Origin: Streptomyces sp. M92
Lineage (GTDB): Bacteria; Actinomycetota; Actinomycetes; Streptomycetales; Streptomycetaceae
Reading direction: 5' to 3'
Assembly: GCF_028473745.1 (NCBI RefSeq)
Contig: NZ_CP101137.1
Span: forward strand, 4,278,001 to 4,342,000
DNA: 64,000 nt
The translations under genes were made by a program, and so were the position numbers. This document shows positions 34,094-43,105 of this stretch, piece after piece; position 1 is the first letter of the stretch; each line of letters opens with the position of its first letter. A model generated the notes under the pieces. That model did not search any database. It had not been told where the DNA came from and worked only from the letters and a program-made list of their open reading frames with translations.

Positions 34094-34940
34094 GCGGGCA
34101 TTGTGCATCGAGTTCAACGGCTGGTTCATGTGCCGACTCGCCACAGACCCCGACCCCACGGACGAGCCCCGCGGTGCGAGCGGCAGCACCTTCGCGCTGG
34201 CCGGAGAACCCGACCTGGACCGCGTGATCGTGCTGCACGACCCGCTGCCGGACACCGTGCGCAGCCATGCGCCCGAAGTCGGCGTGTATGTGTCCAGTGC
34301 CACTGTCGCCGGGACGGCTCTACCGGACGGGCTGGTGGGCGGCAGGGTGGAGCTGCTGGACCGGCCACGGTTCGAGAACCGTAACTTTGTACTCAACGTG
34401 GCCGGCCGGGAACCGATCGTGCCGTTCCGTATCAGGGTCGGCGGCAGTGACGGCAGGTACCGGTTGGAGCGGGCCATGGTCATGGCACCGGAGACCCCGG
34501 ACGCCGATGTGCACAGCCTGTCGCAGTCGGTGCTTCAGGCGTATGGGGGCCGCTCCTTCCGTACGGACCCGGATCAGGTGGTCGCTGCCACCGGGATCCA
34601 TGACCCGTATGCAGACCGTGTCCAACGGCGGGCCAAGCTTGTTGCCGAACGCGACGACCCTCGTACGTCCCGCATCCGCAGGGCCGCTCTGGGCAAGCGG
34701 ATCAGGGAGCTAGACATCGCGCTGAGGAATCCCGCCGACGAACGTGTCGTCAACATGATGGCAATCGAGGAGTTCGATTTCCCGCTGTACGGCAGGCCTG
34801 TCCTGCACGGCGAACTGCCCGGTGGTCTCCGACCGGACCTTGACACCCCATGGCGGGTGACGTTCTGGATGGGCGGCTGGGACCCGGACGTTTTGTGTGG
34901 CTTCATGCACGGAAATCTGTCCGTGCCGCTGAGGCTCTGA
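34083..34940 (+). CDS. Conserved hypothetical partner of the ferritin-like protein
   Basis: A 285-residue soluble protein opening LCIEFNGWFMCRLATDPDP. It contains EVGVYVSSATVAG, DRPRFENRNFVLN and REPIVPFRIRVG, suggesting a beta-rich fold. I associate this protein type with ferritin-like genes in actinobacteria but know no function. GTG 34083 behind GAAGGGA is preferred; a TTG at 34062 is possible. It overlaps the preceding gene by 11 bp, so the two products probably act together. Confidence 0.6.
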   Translation: MRAERALCIEFNGWFMCRLATDPDPTDEPRGASGSTFALAGEPDLDRVIVLHDPLPDTVRSHAPEVGVYVSSATVAGTALPDGLVGGRVELLDRPRFENRNFVLNVAGREPIVPFRIRVGGSDGRYRLERAMVMAPETPDADVHSLSQSVLQAYGGRSFRTDPDQVVAATGIHDPYADRVQRRAKLVAERDDPRTSRIRRAALGKRIRELDIALRNPADERVVNMMAIEEFDFPLYGRPVLHGELPGGLRPDLDTPWRVTFWMGGWDPDVLCGFMHGNLSVPLRL

Positions 34941-35001
34941 CTGCTCCGGTGACCGACCCCGCTCTCCACGACACCGATCGAAAGGACCTGGTGCGCCGGC
35001 C

Positions 35002-36408
35002 ATGGCCGACTCCGAAGAGCTGCACACGGGCACTTCCGAAAGGCAGCTGAGGCAAGGGGCCCTCGGCACCACCGGGATCACCCTCATAGTTCTGTCTGCC
35101 GCCGCACCGCTCACCGTGATGGCCGGCATTGCTCCACTCAGTATCCTGCTCGGCGGCATTGGCGCTCCTTCAGGCTATATGGTCGCCGCCGTGGTCATGG
35201 GCCTGTTCGCGGTGGGGTTCCTTGCGATGACCAAGTACGTCGAACGTCCTGGCGCCTTCTACGCCTATGTGGAGCGGGGACTGGGTCGACGGGCCGGTTC
35301 GGGGGCCGGGCTGCTGGCCCTGCTGGCGTACAACGGTATCCAGATCAGCGGCTACGCCATTCTGGGCAGCTCCTCCGACCTCGTCCTACGCACCTTCTTC
35401 GGGATGCACGTGCACTGGGCAGTCCCCGCGGTGCTGGGCGTGGGGCTGGTGTGGGCCCTCGGGTACTGGGGCGTCGAGGTCGGGGCCCGGGTACTCGGGG
35501 TGCTGCTGGGAGCCGAAGCCGTCGTCCTGGCCCTGGTGGCCGGGTCCATCGTCGTCCAGGGGGGCGCGAACGGCCTCGCCCTGGAGTCGTTCCACCCCTC
35601 GCACACCTTCACCGCTGGTATGGCGGCCGCCCTGACGGTGTGCTTCGGTTCTTTCCTCGGCTTCGAGTCCACGGCCGTGTACCGGTCGGAGGCACGCGAT
35701 CCCGACCGGTCCGTGCCCCGGGCCACTGTGGCGGCACTCGCTTTCCTCGGCGTCTTCTACACCTTTGTGCTGTGGAGCATCATCCAGGCCTTCGGGCCCG
35801 AGGGCTCGGTCTCCGTCGCTACCGAGTACACGCGGGACATGTACTACATCGCTGCCGAGCGTTATACGGGGGCCTGGATCGCGGACGTCATGAAGGTACT
35901 CATTCTCACCAGTGTGATTGCCTCAGCGCTGGCTTTCCACAACACGGTGAACCGTTACACCCACTCCCTGTCCGTACAGGGAATGCTGCCTGCCGCTCTG
36001 TCGCGAGTGCATCCTGTTCACCGTTCGCCGTCCACCGCCGGGGCGTGGCAGAGCCTGCTGGCCATTGTGGTCATCATCGGTTTCGCGGCGACGGGCAGCG
36101 ATCCCTACAGGACCATGCTGATCTGGCTGAACACGCCAGGCATCATCGGTGTTGTGCTCCTTCAGGCGATCACGGCCCTCGCCGTCGTGGTGTTCTTCTG
36201 GCGCAATCCGGGGCTTCCCCGTAGATCGCCGATACTGGGGGTGGCGCTGGTGTCACTGGTGCTGATGACCAGTGTGACGGCAGTCCTGATTCGCTATACG
36301 GACATCCTCACCGGCGCTGGCTGGGCAACCAACGCCGTGCTTGTCGGGCTGGTTTTCGTCGTCCTGCTGCTCGGATTTTTGCGACCGGCGCCTCGTTTCG
36401 AGGAGTGA
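35002..36408 (+). CDS. APC-family amino acid permease
   Basis: A 468-residue membrane protein with about 12 hydrophobic segments beginning GTTGITLIVLSAAAPLTVMAG. FLGFESTAVYRSEARDPDRSVPRA is the conserved APC loop. It exchanges or imports amino acids or amines. In the cluster it could take up a precursor or export an amine-bearing product. It starts 61 bp after the partner protein behind GAAAGGA and is probably in the same operon. Confidence 0.85.
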   Translation: MADSEELHTGTSERQLRQGALGTTGITLIVLSAAAPLTVMAGIAPLSILLGGIGAPSGYMVAAVVMGLFAVGFLAMTKYVERPGAFYAYVERGLGRRAGSGAGLLALLAYNGIQISGYAILGSSSDLVLRTFFGMHVHWAVPAVLGVGLVWALGYWGVEVGARVLGVLLGAEAVVLALVAGSIVVQGGANGLALESFHPSHTFTAGMAAALTVCFGSFLGFESTAVYRSEARDPDRSVPRATVAALAFLGVFYTFVLWSIIQAFGPEGSVSVATEYTRDMYYIAAERYTGAWIADVMKVLILTSVIASALAFHNTVNRYTHSLSVQGMLPAALSRVHPVHRSPSTAGAWQSLLAIVVIIGFAATGSDPYRTMLIWLNTPGIIGVVLLQAITALAVVVFFWRNPGLPRRSPILGVALVSLVLMTSVTAVLIRYTDILTGAGWATNAVLVGLVFVVLLLGFLRPAPRFEE

Positions 36409-36493
36409 CTGAAAATACCGCCTCCTTCTGTTCGAGATGATGACATCCTGACAGGTGTCGGCCATTCTTTGGGCTCGCCACGAGGAGGTAGCG

Positions 36494-39304
36494 GTGACGC
36501 GCTTGTACGGGCGGAACAAAGAGCTTGGGCTCCTGGAAACACTTCTCGCGAGGGGATGCGAAGAGCGAACGGGACTCATGATCATATCCGGCGATCAAGG
36601 TCTGGGAAAGACAAGGTTTCTGGAATCTGCATCCCAGTACTCCGTCAAGGCCGGGTTGGAGGTCATCCGACTGAAGGCATCCGGTTTATCTGTGATTTCT
36701 CTTCGGTGCCTACTCGACGACCTGCTTGACGCACCCACATTGGAGCGGTTCGCCGACCGCTGGTCCGATTGGGTTGACTTCTATCACCCTGGCGACAACG
36801 CGAAAGGACCCGTTTTGCTCGCGCTCGACGACGTGGACGGGTTCGGATCCACCATGTGGGCTGTGCCGGCCGTCCGTAGCGTCGGGCGCCGGCTGGGCCG
36901 ACCTCTCGTCGTCCTGATGTCATGCACACACGACTCCCGGGACTGGTTCCAGACCGATGACGACTCACAGGCTCAGCAACTCACTGACTCGACCGTGGCT
37001 GTGGTCCGCTGCCGACTGCTGCCGCTGCCGCGTGAGGCGATCGAACAGATCGCCGCCGAGGCGCTGGGCATGCGCCCCAGTCGCGAGATCATGGACATCT
37101 GCAGCCACGCTGGTGGTGTACCTGCCCGGCTCATGCCGCTCCTGGACGGTGTCATTGAAGCAGGCGTCATCCAGGGGGCGGATGGTGCCGCCCGGCTCGC
37201 CCCGAAAGGAGTACTGCCGCCCCAGGCGTGGTCGTTGGCCCTCGCTCAGTTCACGGGCCTGTCCTCCGGCACTCGTCAGATGGTCGACGTCGGGTCGGTC
37301 TTGGGGCGGTCCTTCAGCCTGCGAACGCTCTCATTTGCTCTTGGCCGCACTGAGCTGAACCTGCTTCCCTCTATCCGGGAGGCTCGGGATGCGGGAGTGC
37401 TTGTCGAGGATGATTCCTGTGTCTCCTTCACGGACGCACTCGTCTGGCACGCTGCACGGGAGAACGTGCCCATTCCGGTGAGAGGTGCCATTCTGCGAGA
37501 GGTCGGCCGCCGACTTCTCATCACCGGCGAAACGGATGCTTTTGGTGACGAATATCTGCTGCGTGCGGCCCGGCTCGGTGACCGCCTCGCCGCGGCGGGC
37601 CTCCCCGACGCACTGATGCGTCGGGCAAAGACGGATCCTGTCACCGCCGCTGAACTTGCCGCGCAAGCACTGCAGTTGCCGCTCATGGGCAAGGAAGCAC
37701 AGCTGGGGCTGTGGCAGATCAGGGTGGACGGACTAATCTTCAGCGGCCGCGTGGTGGACGCCATGGAGTGTCTGGCCAACGCCCTTGAGCAGCCTCTGGA
37801 GCCGGAGGCGGTCGACGTGCTGCGGATCAGGCTCCCCCTCCTGCAGGTGTTCAGCGGCAATGTCGAGGCCGCAGCGGAGCTTCACCGACTACTGGAGCGG
37901 TCCGACTCGCCCCACGCGCAGGAGTGGGGAACCCTGCTGGCCGACCGTCTGTCCCACCGGACCAGGGACGCATGCTTGGAGCAGCGCTTCGGGTTGAAAC
38001 CCGCGTCCAGGACTCATCCCGATGAGTTGACCGGCCGCAGGCTTCTGGGAAGCTCCCAAGCCTGGTGCGACGGGCGCGTCCAAAGGAGTCTCGACCTGCT
38101 GGGTGAGGACGCCGGGGCCAGTGCCATGCGGATTTGCAACGGCCAGATCCCCCCGTTCTTGACCAGAGTGACGCGCATCCAGTACCTGGTCAGTCTACGG
38201 CAGTTCGCCGATGCCGAAACGGAACTAAGGGCGGTTGTCGCGGACATCGAGGAGCACGGCAGCCACGGGTGGCGCGCCGCCACCGAAAGCCTGCGGGCAC
38301 TGCTGGCCCTTGAGCAGGGGGACACCGAGACAGCCGTGGAAGCCGCCACGGCAGGGCTCGACCTTGCCGAGCGCTACGGCGCGGGTATGCTCGCCCTCCT
38401 CGCCCATGCGGTCCTCACGATTGCTTCGCTGCGCCGCATGCAATTGCTGTCTGCCCGTAAGCACACCGAGATGCTTGGCGATCCGCTGTCGATCGACCGC
38501 TCCGGTGGGGTGACACAGCCTGCCCTATGGGCGGTTCTCATGATGGCTGAGGCGAACGATGGCCCTCGGGCCGCGACAGCGCTCGCCGAGCGACTGCTCT
38601 CCGAGAGAGTCACACCGTGCGCCATGCTTCTCTTCGCCCCCTATGCGGCACCTTGGCTGGTGCGTACCGCCCTGGCCGCGGAGCGGCCCGAGTTCGCTGC
38701 CCGCACTGTGGCCGCCGCGCAGTCCTTGGCCGAGGGAAACCGGAACTGGCCCGTTGTCGCTGCGGCAGCGGATCATGCGCGGTGGCTGCTGGGCGGTGAC
38801 GCCAATGCTCTCCAACTCACCGCCGACCTGCACCGGGATCCGTGGGCGCGGGCACAGCTGGAGGAGGATCTGGGTAGGGCGACCGAGGATCGGAATATCG
38901 CTGTACGTCATCTGCAAAGGGCTGCCCAGACCTATGCGAGGGCCGGGGCGTCTCGAGACGCAGCGCGAGTCCGCCAAAGCCTGCGGAGCCAAGGTGTGCG
39001 CCGACGGCACTGGAAGAATGCCAGCCGGCCGGACACGGGATGGGCGGCGCTCACCGATACCGAGCGGGCTGTCGCGCACCTTGTTGCAGCAGGAATGACA
39101 AATCGTCAGGCGGCACAACAGATGTTTCTCTCACCCCACACCGTCAATTTCCACCTCCGCAACATTTACCGGAAACTCGAGATAGCATCACGCGTCAATC
39201 TTGCGGCAATAGTCACGACAAGGCGAGAAGGTGTTCAGGGGGTGTCCCGTAACTACTGGTCAAGTGACCAACCGTTACCGTTGGATGCCGCCTCGGGTGA
39301 GTGA
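36494..39304 (+). CDS. LuxR-family (LAL) ATP-binding transcriptional regulator with TTA codons
   Basis: A 936-residue large LuxR-type regulator. The N-terminal AAA-type ATPase has Walker A IISGDQGLGKTRF and Walker B VLLALDDVDG; a long helical repeat middle follows; the C-terminal HTH (about 870-925) reads LTDTERAVAHLVAAGMTNRQ, then LSPHTVNFHLRNIYRKL. GAGGAGG lies five bases before the GTG. Leu65 and Leu928 are TTA codons, which ties its synthesis to the bldA tRNA. It is the only dedicated regulator in the island and is the probable activator of the biosynthetic genes. Confidence 0.9.
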   Translation: MTRLYGRNKELGLLETLLARGCEERTGLMIISGDQGLGKTRFLESASQYSVKAGLEVIRLKASGLSVISLRCLLDDLLDAPTLERFADRWSDWVDFYHPGDNAKGPVLLALDDVDGFGSTMWAVPAVRSVGRRLGRPLVVLMSCTHDSRDWFQTDDDSQAQQLTDSTVAVVRCRLLPLPREAIEQIAAEALGMRPSREIMDICSHAGGVPARLMPLLDGVIEAGVIQGADGAARLAPKGVLPPQAWSLALAQFTGLSSGTRQMVDVGSVLGRSFSLRTLSFALGRTELNLLPSIREARDAGVLVEDDSCVSFTDALVWHAARENVPIPVRGAILREVGRRLLITGETDAFGDEYLLRAARLGDRLAAAGLPDALMRRAKTDPVTAAELAAQALQLPLMGKEAQLGLWQIRVDGLIFSGRVVDAMECLANALEQPLEPEAVDVLRIRLPLLQVFSGNVEAAAELHRLLERSDSPHAQEWGTLLADRLSHRTRDACLEQRFGLKPASRTHPDELTGRRLLGSSQAWCDGRVQRSLDLLGEDAGASAMRICNGQIPPFLTRVTRIQYLVSLRQFADAETELRAVVADIEEHGSHGWRAATESLRALLALEQGDTETAVEAATAGLDLAERYGAGMLALLAHAVLTIASLRRMQLLSARKHTEMLGDPLSIDRSGGVTQPALWAVLMMAEANDGPRAATALAERLLSERVTPCAMLLFAPYAAPWLVRTALAAERPEFAARTVAAAQSLAEGNRNWPVVAAAADHARWLLGGDANALQLTADLHRDPWARAQLEEDLGRATEDRNIAVRHLQRAAQTYARAGASRDAARVRQSLRSQGVRRRHWKNASRPDTGWAALTDTERAVAHLVAAGMTNRQAAQQMFLSPHTVNFHLRNIYRKLEIASRVNLAAIVTTRREGVQGVSRNYWSSDQPLPLDAASGE

Positions 39305-39342
39305 GTGTTTTCAGACTGGCCACCGATCGGGTGATGGCCTCG

Positions 39343-39828
39343 GTGCCCGCAACGGACACTTCCTGTACGAGGAGGCGCTCGGCACCTCCGACCGCATCCA
39401 CTGGCTCATCCACACGGAGTCGCTAGCGTCCTACTACTCGCTGATCGACATGCGGGCGTGGACGGAGGACGACGTCCGGGACGTTTACTCGAAGGAGTGG
39501 ATCGCCGCGGAGAAGGGCGGCGGCACCTGGGACCGCATGTTCATCGACGCGACGCTGATCGACCTCGCGCTGACACCGCAGCACTGGGGCATGTAGACGA
39601 CTCGGAAGATCGCGATGCTGGAGGGCGGGGGCTTGACCGGTCGTCCGCCCGCCCCGGCCGGGACCGGCCCCGCAGGAGTGGCCGGACCGGACGCCGCGCC
39701 AGCGCCGAACGGACCACCGATGACCCAGCGGCGGCGCCCTATATCTGGCACAACGCCTCCGCGACGGCTTCGCCACCGCCGGCCAGCGCCACCTGGCCTT
39801 CTACCAGGCCCTTGCCAACGCGGCGTAA
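39343..39828 (+). pseudogene. Decayed DUF6039-like gene
   Basis: In-frame pieces read FLYEEALGTSDRIHWLIHTESL and YSKEWIAAEKGGGTWDRMFID up to a TAG at 39594-39596, then TTRKIAMLEGG. In another frame the tail reads ALYLAQRLRDGFATAGQRHL followed by a TAA at 39826. Together they resemble a DUF6039-type protein broken by a stop, a frameshift and loss of the N-terminus. It follows the LAL regulator directly. Confidence 0.5.
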
Positions 39829-39906
39829 CGAGGCGATCGCCGCCGCGTACGGAATGACGGGTGCCGATCCACCGCTGTTCCGCCGACCGAACCCCTGGAG
39901 TCCCAC

Positions 39907-40839
39907 GTGCCCACCCCCATCATTCTGGACTGCGATCCCGGCCACGACGACGCGATGGCCATCCTGCTCGCCGTCGGCGATCCCCGCGTGGACCTGAAGG
40001 CGGTCACCACCAGCGCGGGCAACCAGACCGTGGAGAAAACAGCCCTGAACGCACGACGCATGTGCTGTCTCGCCAAAGCCTTCGACGTGCCCGTCGCCGC
40101 CGGATACCCCAAGCCGCTCACCGGCAAGCTGCTGATCGGCGACGACGTACACGGCGAAACCGGCCTGGACGGCTGGGACTTCCCGGAACCGGAGGTGCCG
40201 CTCCACTCCGCACATGCCGTGGACCTCATCCACAACCTGCTGTCCGACAGCCCCGAACCCCTCACCCTGGTGGTCACCGGCCCCCAGACGAACATCGCCG
40301 GACTCCTCGCCCTCCACCCGCAGGACAAAGACAAGATCAAGGAAATCGTGTGCATGGGAGGCGCCACGCACCGCGGCAACACCCTGCCCTACTCGGAGTA
40401 CAACATCCTGGTCGACCCCGAGGCCGCCCACGAGGTCCTCGCCAGCGGCATCCCCATGACCTACTGCGGCCTCAACGTCACGCACCAGGCGCCCGTCACC
40501 CGCGAGGTACTGCAGCGGATCGCCGACGTGGGCACCCACATCAGCAAGGCGTCGGCAGCCCTCCTCGAATTCCGTTCCAGCACCTACGACCAGATCTGGG
40601 ATCTGCCCGACGCACCGCTGCACGACCCCGTCGCCATCGCCCGTGTGCTCGATGCAAGCCTCGTGGAATGCGTCGAGGCCCCCGTCTCGATCGAACTGCG
40701 CGGCGAATTCACCCGCGGCGCAACCGTGATCGACCTCTACGGTGTCACGGGGAGGACCCCCAACGCCCAGGTGGCGACACGTCTGGACACCGAGCGGTTC
40801 TGGGATGTGTTCATGACGGCGCTCACCGCTCTGGGCTGA
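39907..40839 (+). CDS. Nucleoside hydrolase (inosine/uridine-preferring type)
   Basis: A 310-residue ribonucleoside hydrolase with the calcium-binding N-terminal motif DCDPGHDDAMAI (residues 8-19), VVTGPQTNIA, CMGGATHRGN and the C-terminal HDPVAIARVLDAS. It cleaves the N-glycosidic bond of nucleosides to give base + ribose. The GTG start follows TGGAG. It leads a five-gene nucleobase salvage operon with a transporter, UPRTase, permease and HD phosphatase. Confidence 0.92.
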   Translation: MPTPIILDCDPGHDDAMAILLAVGDPRVDLKAVTTSAGNQTVEKTALNARRMCCLAKAFDVPVAAGYPKPLTGKLLIGDDVHGETGLDGWDFPEPEVPLHSAHAVDLIHNLLSDSPEPLTLVVTGPQTNIAGLLALHPQDKDKIKEIVCMGGATHRGNTLPYSEYNILVDPEAAHEVLASGIPMTYCGLNVTHQAPVTREVLQRIADVGTHISKASAALLEFRSSTYDQIWDLPDAPLHDPVAIARVLDASLVECVEAPVSIELRGEFTRGATVIDLYGVTGRTPNAQVATRLDTERFWDVFMTALTALG

Positions 40840-40867
40840 CCCGTCGACCTACGGAGGCTGACCGACC

Positions 40868-42292
40868 GTGCCCGTTTCTCCCACCCCGACGCCGGGTGCC
40901 CGCTTACTGACGGCGTTGGCCGGGGCACAGCTGCTGGTGGCGCTCGACTTCTCGATCATCTACGTCGCGCTGCCCGACATCGGAACGAGTCTCCACTTCT
41001 CCGCGGTCGCACTGCAGTGGATCGTGAGCGCGTACGCGATCTTCTTCGCCGGCTTCCTGCTGCTGGGAGGGCAGCTGGCGGACGTCTTCGGCGCCGGCCG
41101 GGTCTACCTCACCGCTCAGCTGCTCTTCGCCGCCTCCTCGATCGGTGCCGCACTCTCCTCTTCCGCCGCGATACTGATCGCCGCACGTGTCGGACAAGGG
41201 GTGGCCGCAGCCCTGCTGGTGCCGGCAACGCTGGGTCTGCTCAGCGCCGCCTACCCAGCAGGACCGGAGCGCGACCGGGCCGTGAGCGTGTGGGGCACCA
41301 CGGGCGCGGTCGGCCTCGCCCTCGGTGTCACCGCCGGCGGAGGCATCCTCGCGGTGACCTCCTGGCAGTGGATCTTCTGGATCAACATCCCCATCGTGGC
41401 GGTCTGCCTGCTCGCCGCCGGCAACGCGGTCCGTTCCGCCACAGCCGGGGCACGGGCTCCCGTCGCCACCACGGCCACGCTCTCGGCCTGCGCCGCGGTC
41501 GTGGCCCTGGTCCTGGCCTTCACGGAACTCTCCCGCGCCCAGCCCGCCCTCCCCATCGTCGCCGCCGCACTGGCGGTGGCGATCCTGGCCGGAGGACTCC
41601 TCACACTCGGCCAGAACAGACTCAGGCCGCTGGTCCCCCGCCCCCTGCTGCGCGTACGTGCCCTCCAAGTGGCCTGTCTGGTCGCGGCGTTGTACATGGC
41701 GAGCTTCGGAGCCGAGTTCTACCTCGTCACCCTGTACCTCCAAGAGGTAAGGGACTACAGCGCGCTCGCCGCAGGCATGGCCTTCCTCCCGCTGGCCGGC
41801 GCCATCACCGTGGGGAACACAGTGGCCGGCCGGGTCGCCGGCCGACTGCCCCTGGGGCGGCTGCTGTCCACGGCCTTCCTCACCGGCGCGGCCGGCCTCC
41901 TGGTGCTCGCCCTGGCCGTCGGCACCGAGGGCGGATACGTGCCGGGCATTCTGCCGGGACTGCTGCTCAGCGGTCTGGGACAGGGGATGGCGTTCACCGG
42001 AATGTTCATCACCGGGACCCGCGACCTCCCGCCGGCAAGCAACGCCACCGGGAGCGCCCTGGTGACAACCGCGCAGTACATCGGCGGCTCCATCGGCCTG
42101 GCGCTGCTGGTCCTGCTCCACGGAGAGCAGCCGACAGCCCTCGACTTCGTCCGGACGTTCTGCGTCACCGCGGTCATCGCCACGGCGGCCGCACCGTCGG
42201 CACTGCTGCTCCTCATCCGTACCGGGCGCGAGTCCGCCCCGGTGTCCCGACCAGACCAGCCTTCCCAGCACAGGACCGGAGGTCATCGATGA
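40868..42292 (+). CDS. MFS transporter (DHA2-like, 14 TM)
   Basis: A 474-residue major facilitator protein. It opens LLVALDFSIIYVALPDIGTSL (motif D1), has GFLLLGGQLADVFGAGRVYL (motif A) and GTTGAVGLALGVTAGG (motif C of drug:H+ antiporters), with about 14 hydrophobic segments. It probably exports a base, analogue or toxic nucleoside. GGAGG precedes the GTG start. Codon 13 is TTA. It overlaps the next gene as ATGA. Confidence 0.87.
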   Translation: MPVSPTPTPGARLLTALAGAQLLVALDFSIIYVALPDIGTSLHFSAVALQWIVSAYAIFFAGFLLLGGQLADVFGAGRVYLTAQLLFAASSIGAALSSSAAILIAARVGQGVAAALLVPATLGLLSAAYPAGPERDRAVSVWGTTGAVGLALGVTAGGGILAVTSWQWIFWINIPIVAVCLLAAGNAVRSATAGARAPVATTATLSACAAVVALVLAFTELSRAQPALPIVAAALAVAILAGGLLTLGQNRLRPLVPRPLLRVRALQVACLVAALYMASFGAEFYLVTLYLQEVRDYSALAAGMAFLPLAGAITVGNTVAGRVAGRLPLGRLLSTAFLTGAAGLLVLALAVGTEGGYVPGILPGLLLSGLGQGMAFTGMFITGTRDLPPASNATGSALVTTAQYIGGSIGLALLVLLHGEQPTALDFVRTFCVTAVIATAAAPSALLLLIRTGRESAPVSRPDQPSQHRTGGHR

Positions 42293-43105
42293 ACACGGCC
42301 CGCTTACTCGACAGGACCGGACTCCCCCCGCAGGCCCGGCAAACGGTGGACGACTTCGAGAAGGGAACACGACACATACTTCAGCCACCTGGTCCACTTC
42401 GGACCCGAGCTGCTGGAGTCGCTGCACGCCCCCGGCGCTCGGCCGGACAATGTACGTGTCGCTTCCGCCAGCCGTCCGGAAGTGATCGAGCGGATGGCCG
42501 CCGTCACGGCGGTCGCCAACCTTCCCCAACAGCGCGACGCCGACCGCAACCGCTATCTGCAGGCGCTGCTCGACATCTACGGCATGCTCCCCGTCCAGGC
42601 GCAGCACAGCGCCTCCATACCCGGGACGACCGTCATCGCGCCCGAGCGCGAGGGGCGCATCCTGGCCGAGCGCCTCGGTGTCCTGCCTCAGAAGCGGGGC
42701 TGGACGCCACAGGCCAAGCGGATGCCAGTGACCGGAGGACTGCTCGTCGGTGTGGACGAATGGCTGCCCTCGCAGGCAGACCGGCTGGTCATCGTCGACG
42801 GCGTCGTGGCCAGCGGAGTCACGCTCATGGCGATGCTGCAGCTGGCACTTGAGCCGGGAGCCGACGTCGAGATCTTCACCTGCCACTCCACCCAGCCAGG
42901 CGCACTCGCCCTGGCGAGGTACGCCGAACGCCTTCAGCTGTCGCTGACCCTCCACGTCGGTCACGTGTCCGGGGCACTGAACGGAAAGTTCTACGCCGTG
43001 CAACCCGATGCCCCTGACCAGGTACTGCTGGGCGATGTCGGAGACACCATCAGTCCCGTCACCCCCGCCTTCCCACCACGTGGAGAGCGGCGTGACCACG
43101 CCTGA
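42289..43105 (+). pseudogene. Uracil phosphoribosyltransferase homologue with a frameshift
   Basis: The ATG at 42289 overlaps the transporter stop and gives TARLLDRTGLPPQARQTVDD, then the frame is lost. The family sequence resumes one base later at 42371 as DTYFSHLVHFGPELLESLHA and continues to 43105, with the PRPP loop VDGVVASGVTLMA. A single extra base at about 42370 explains this. It would make UMP from uracil + PRPP if read through. It could be a real mutation or a sequence error; an internal start (42482) would lack the N-terminal quarter. Codon 6 is TTA. Confidence 0.7.
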
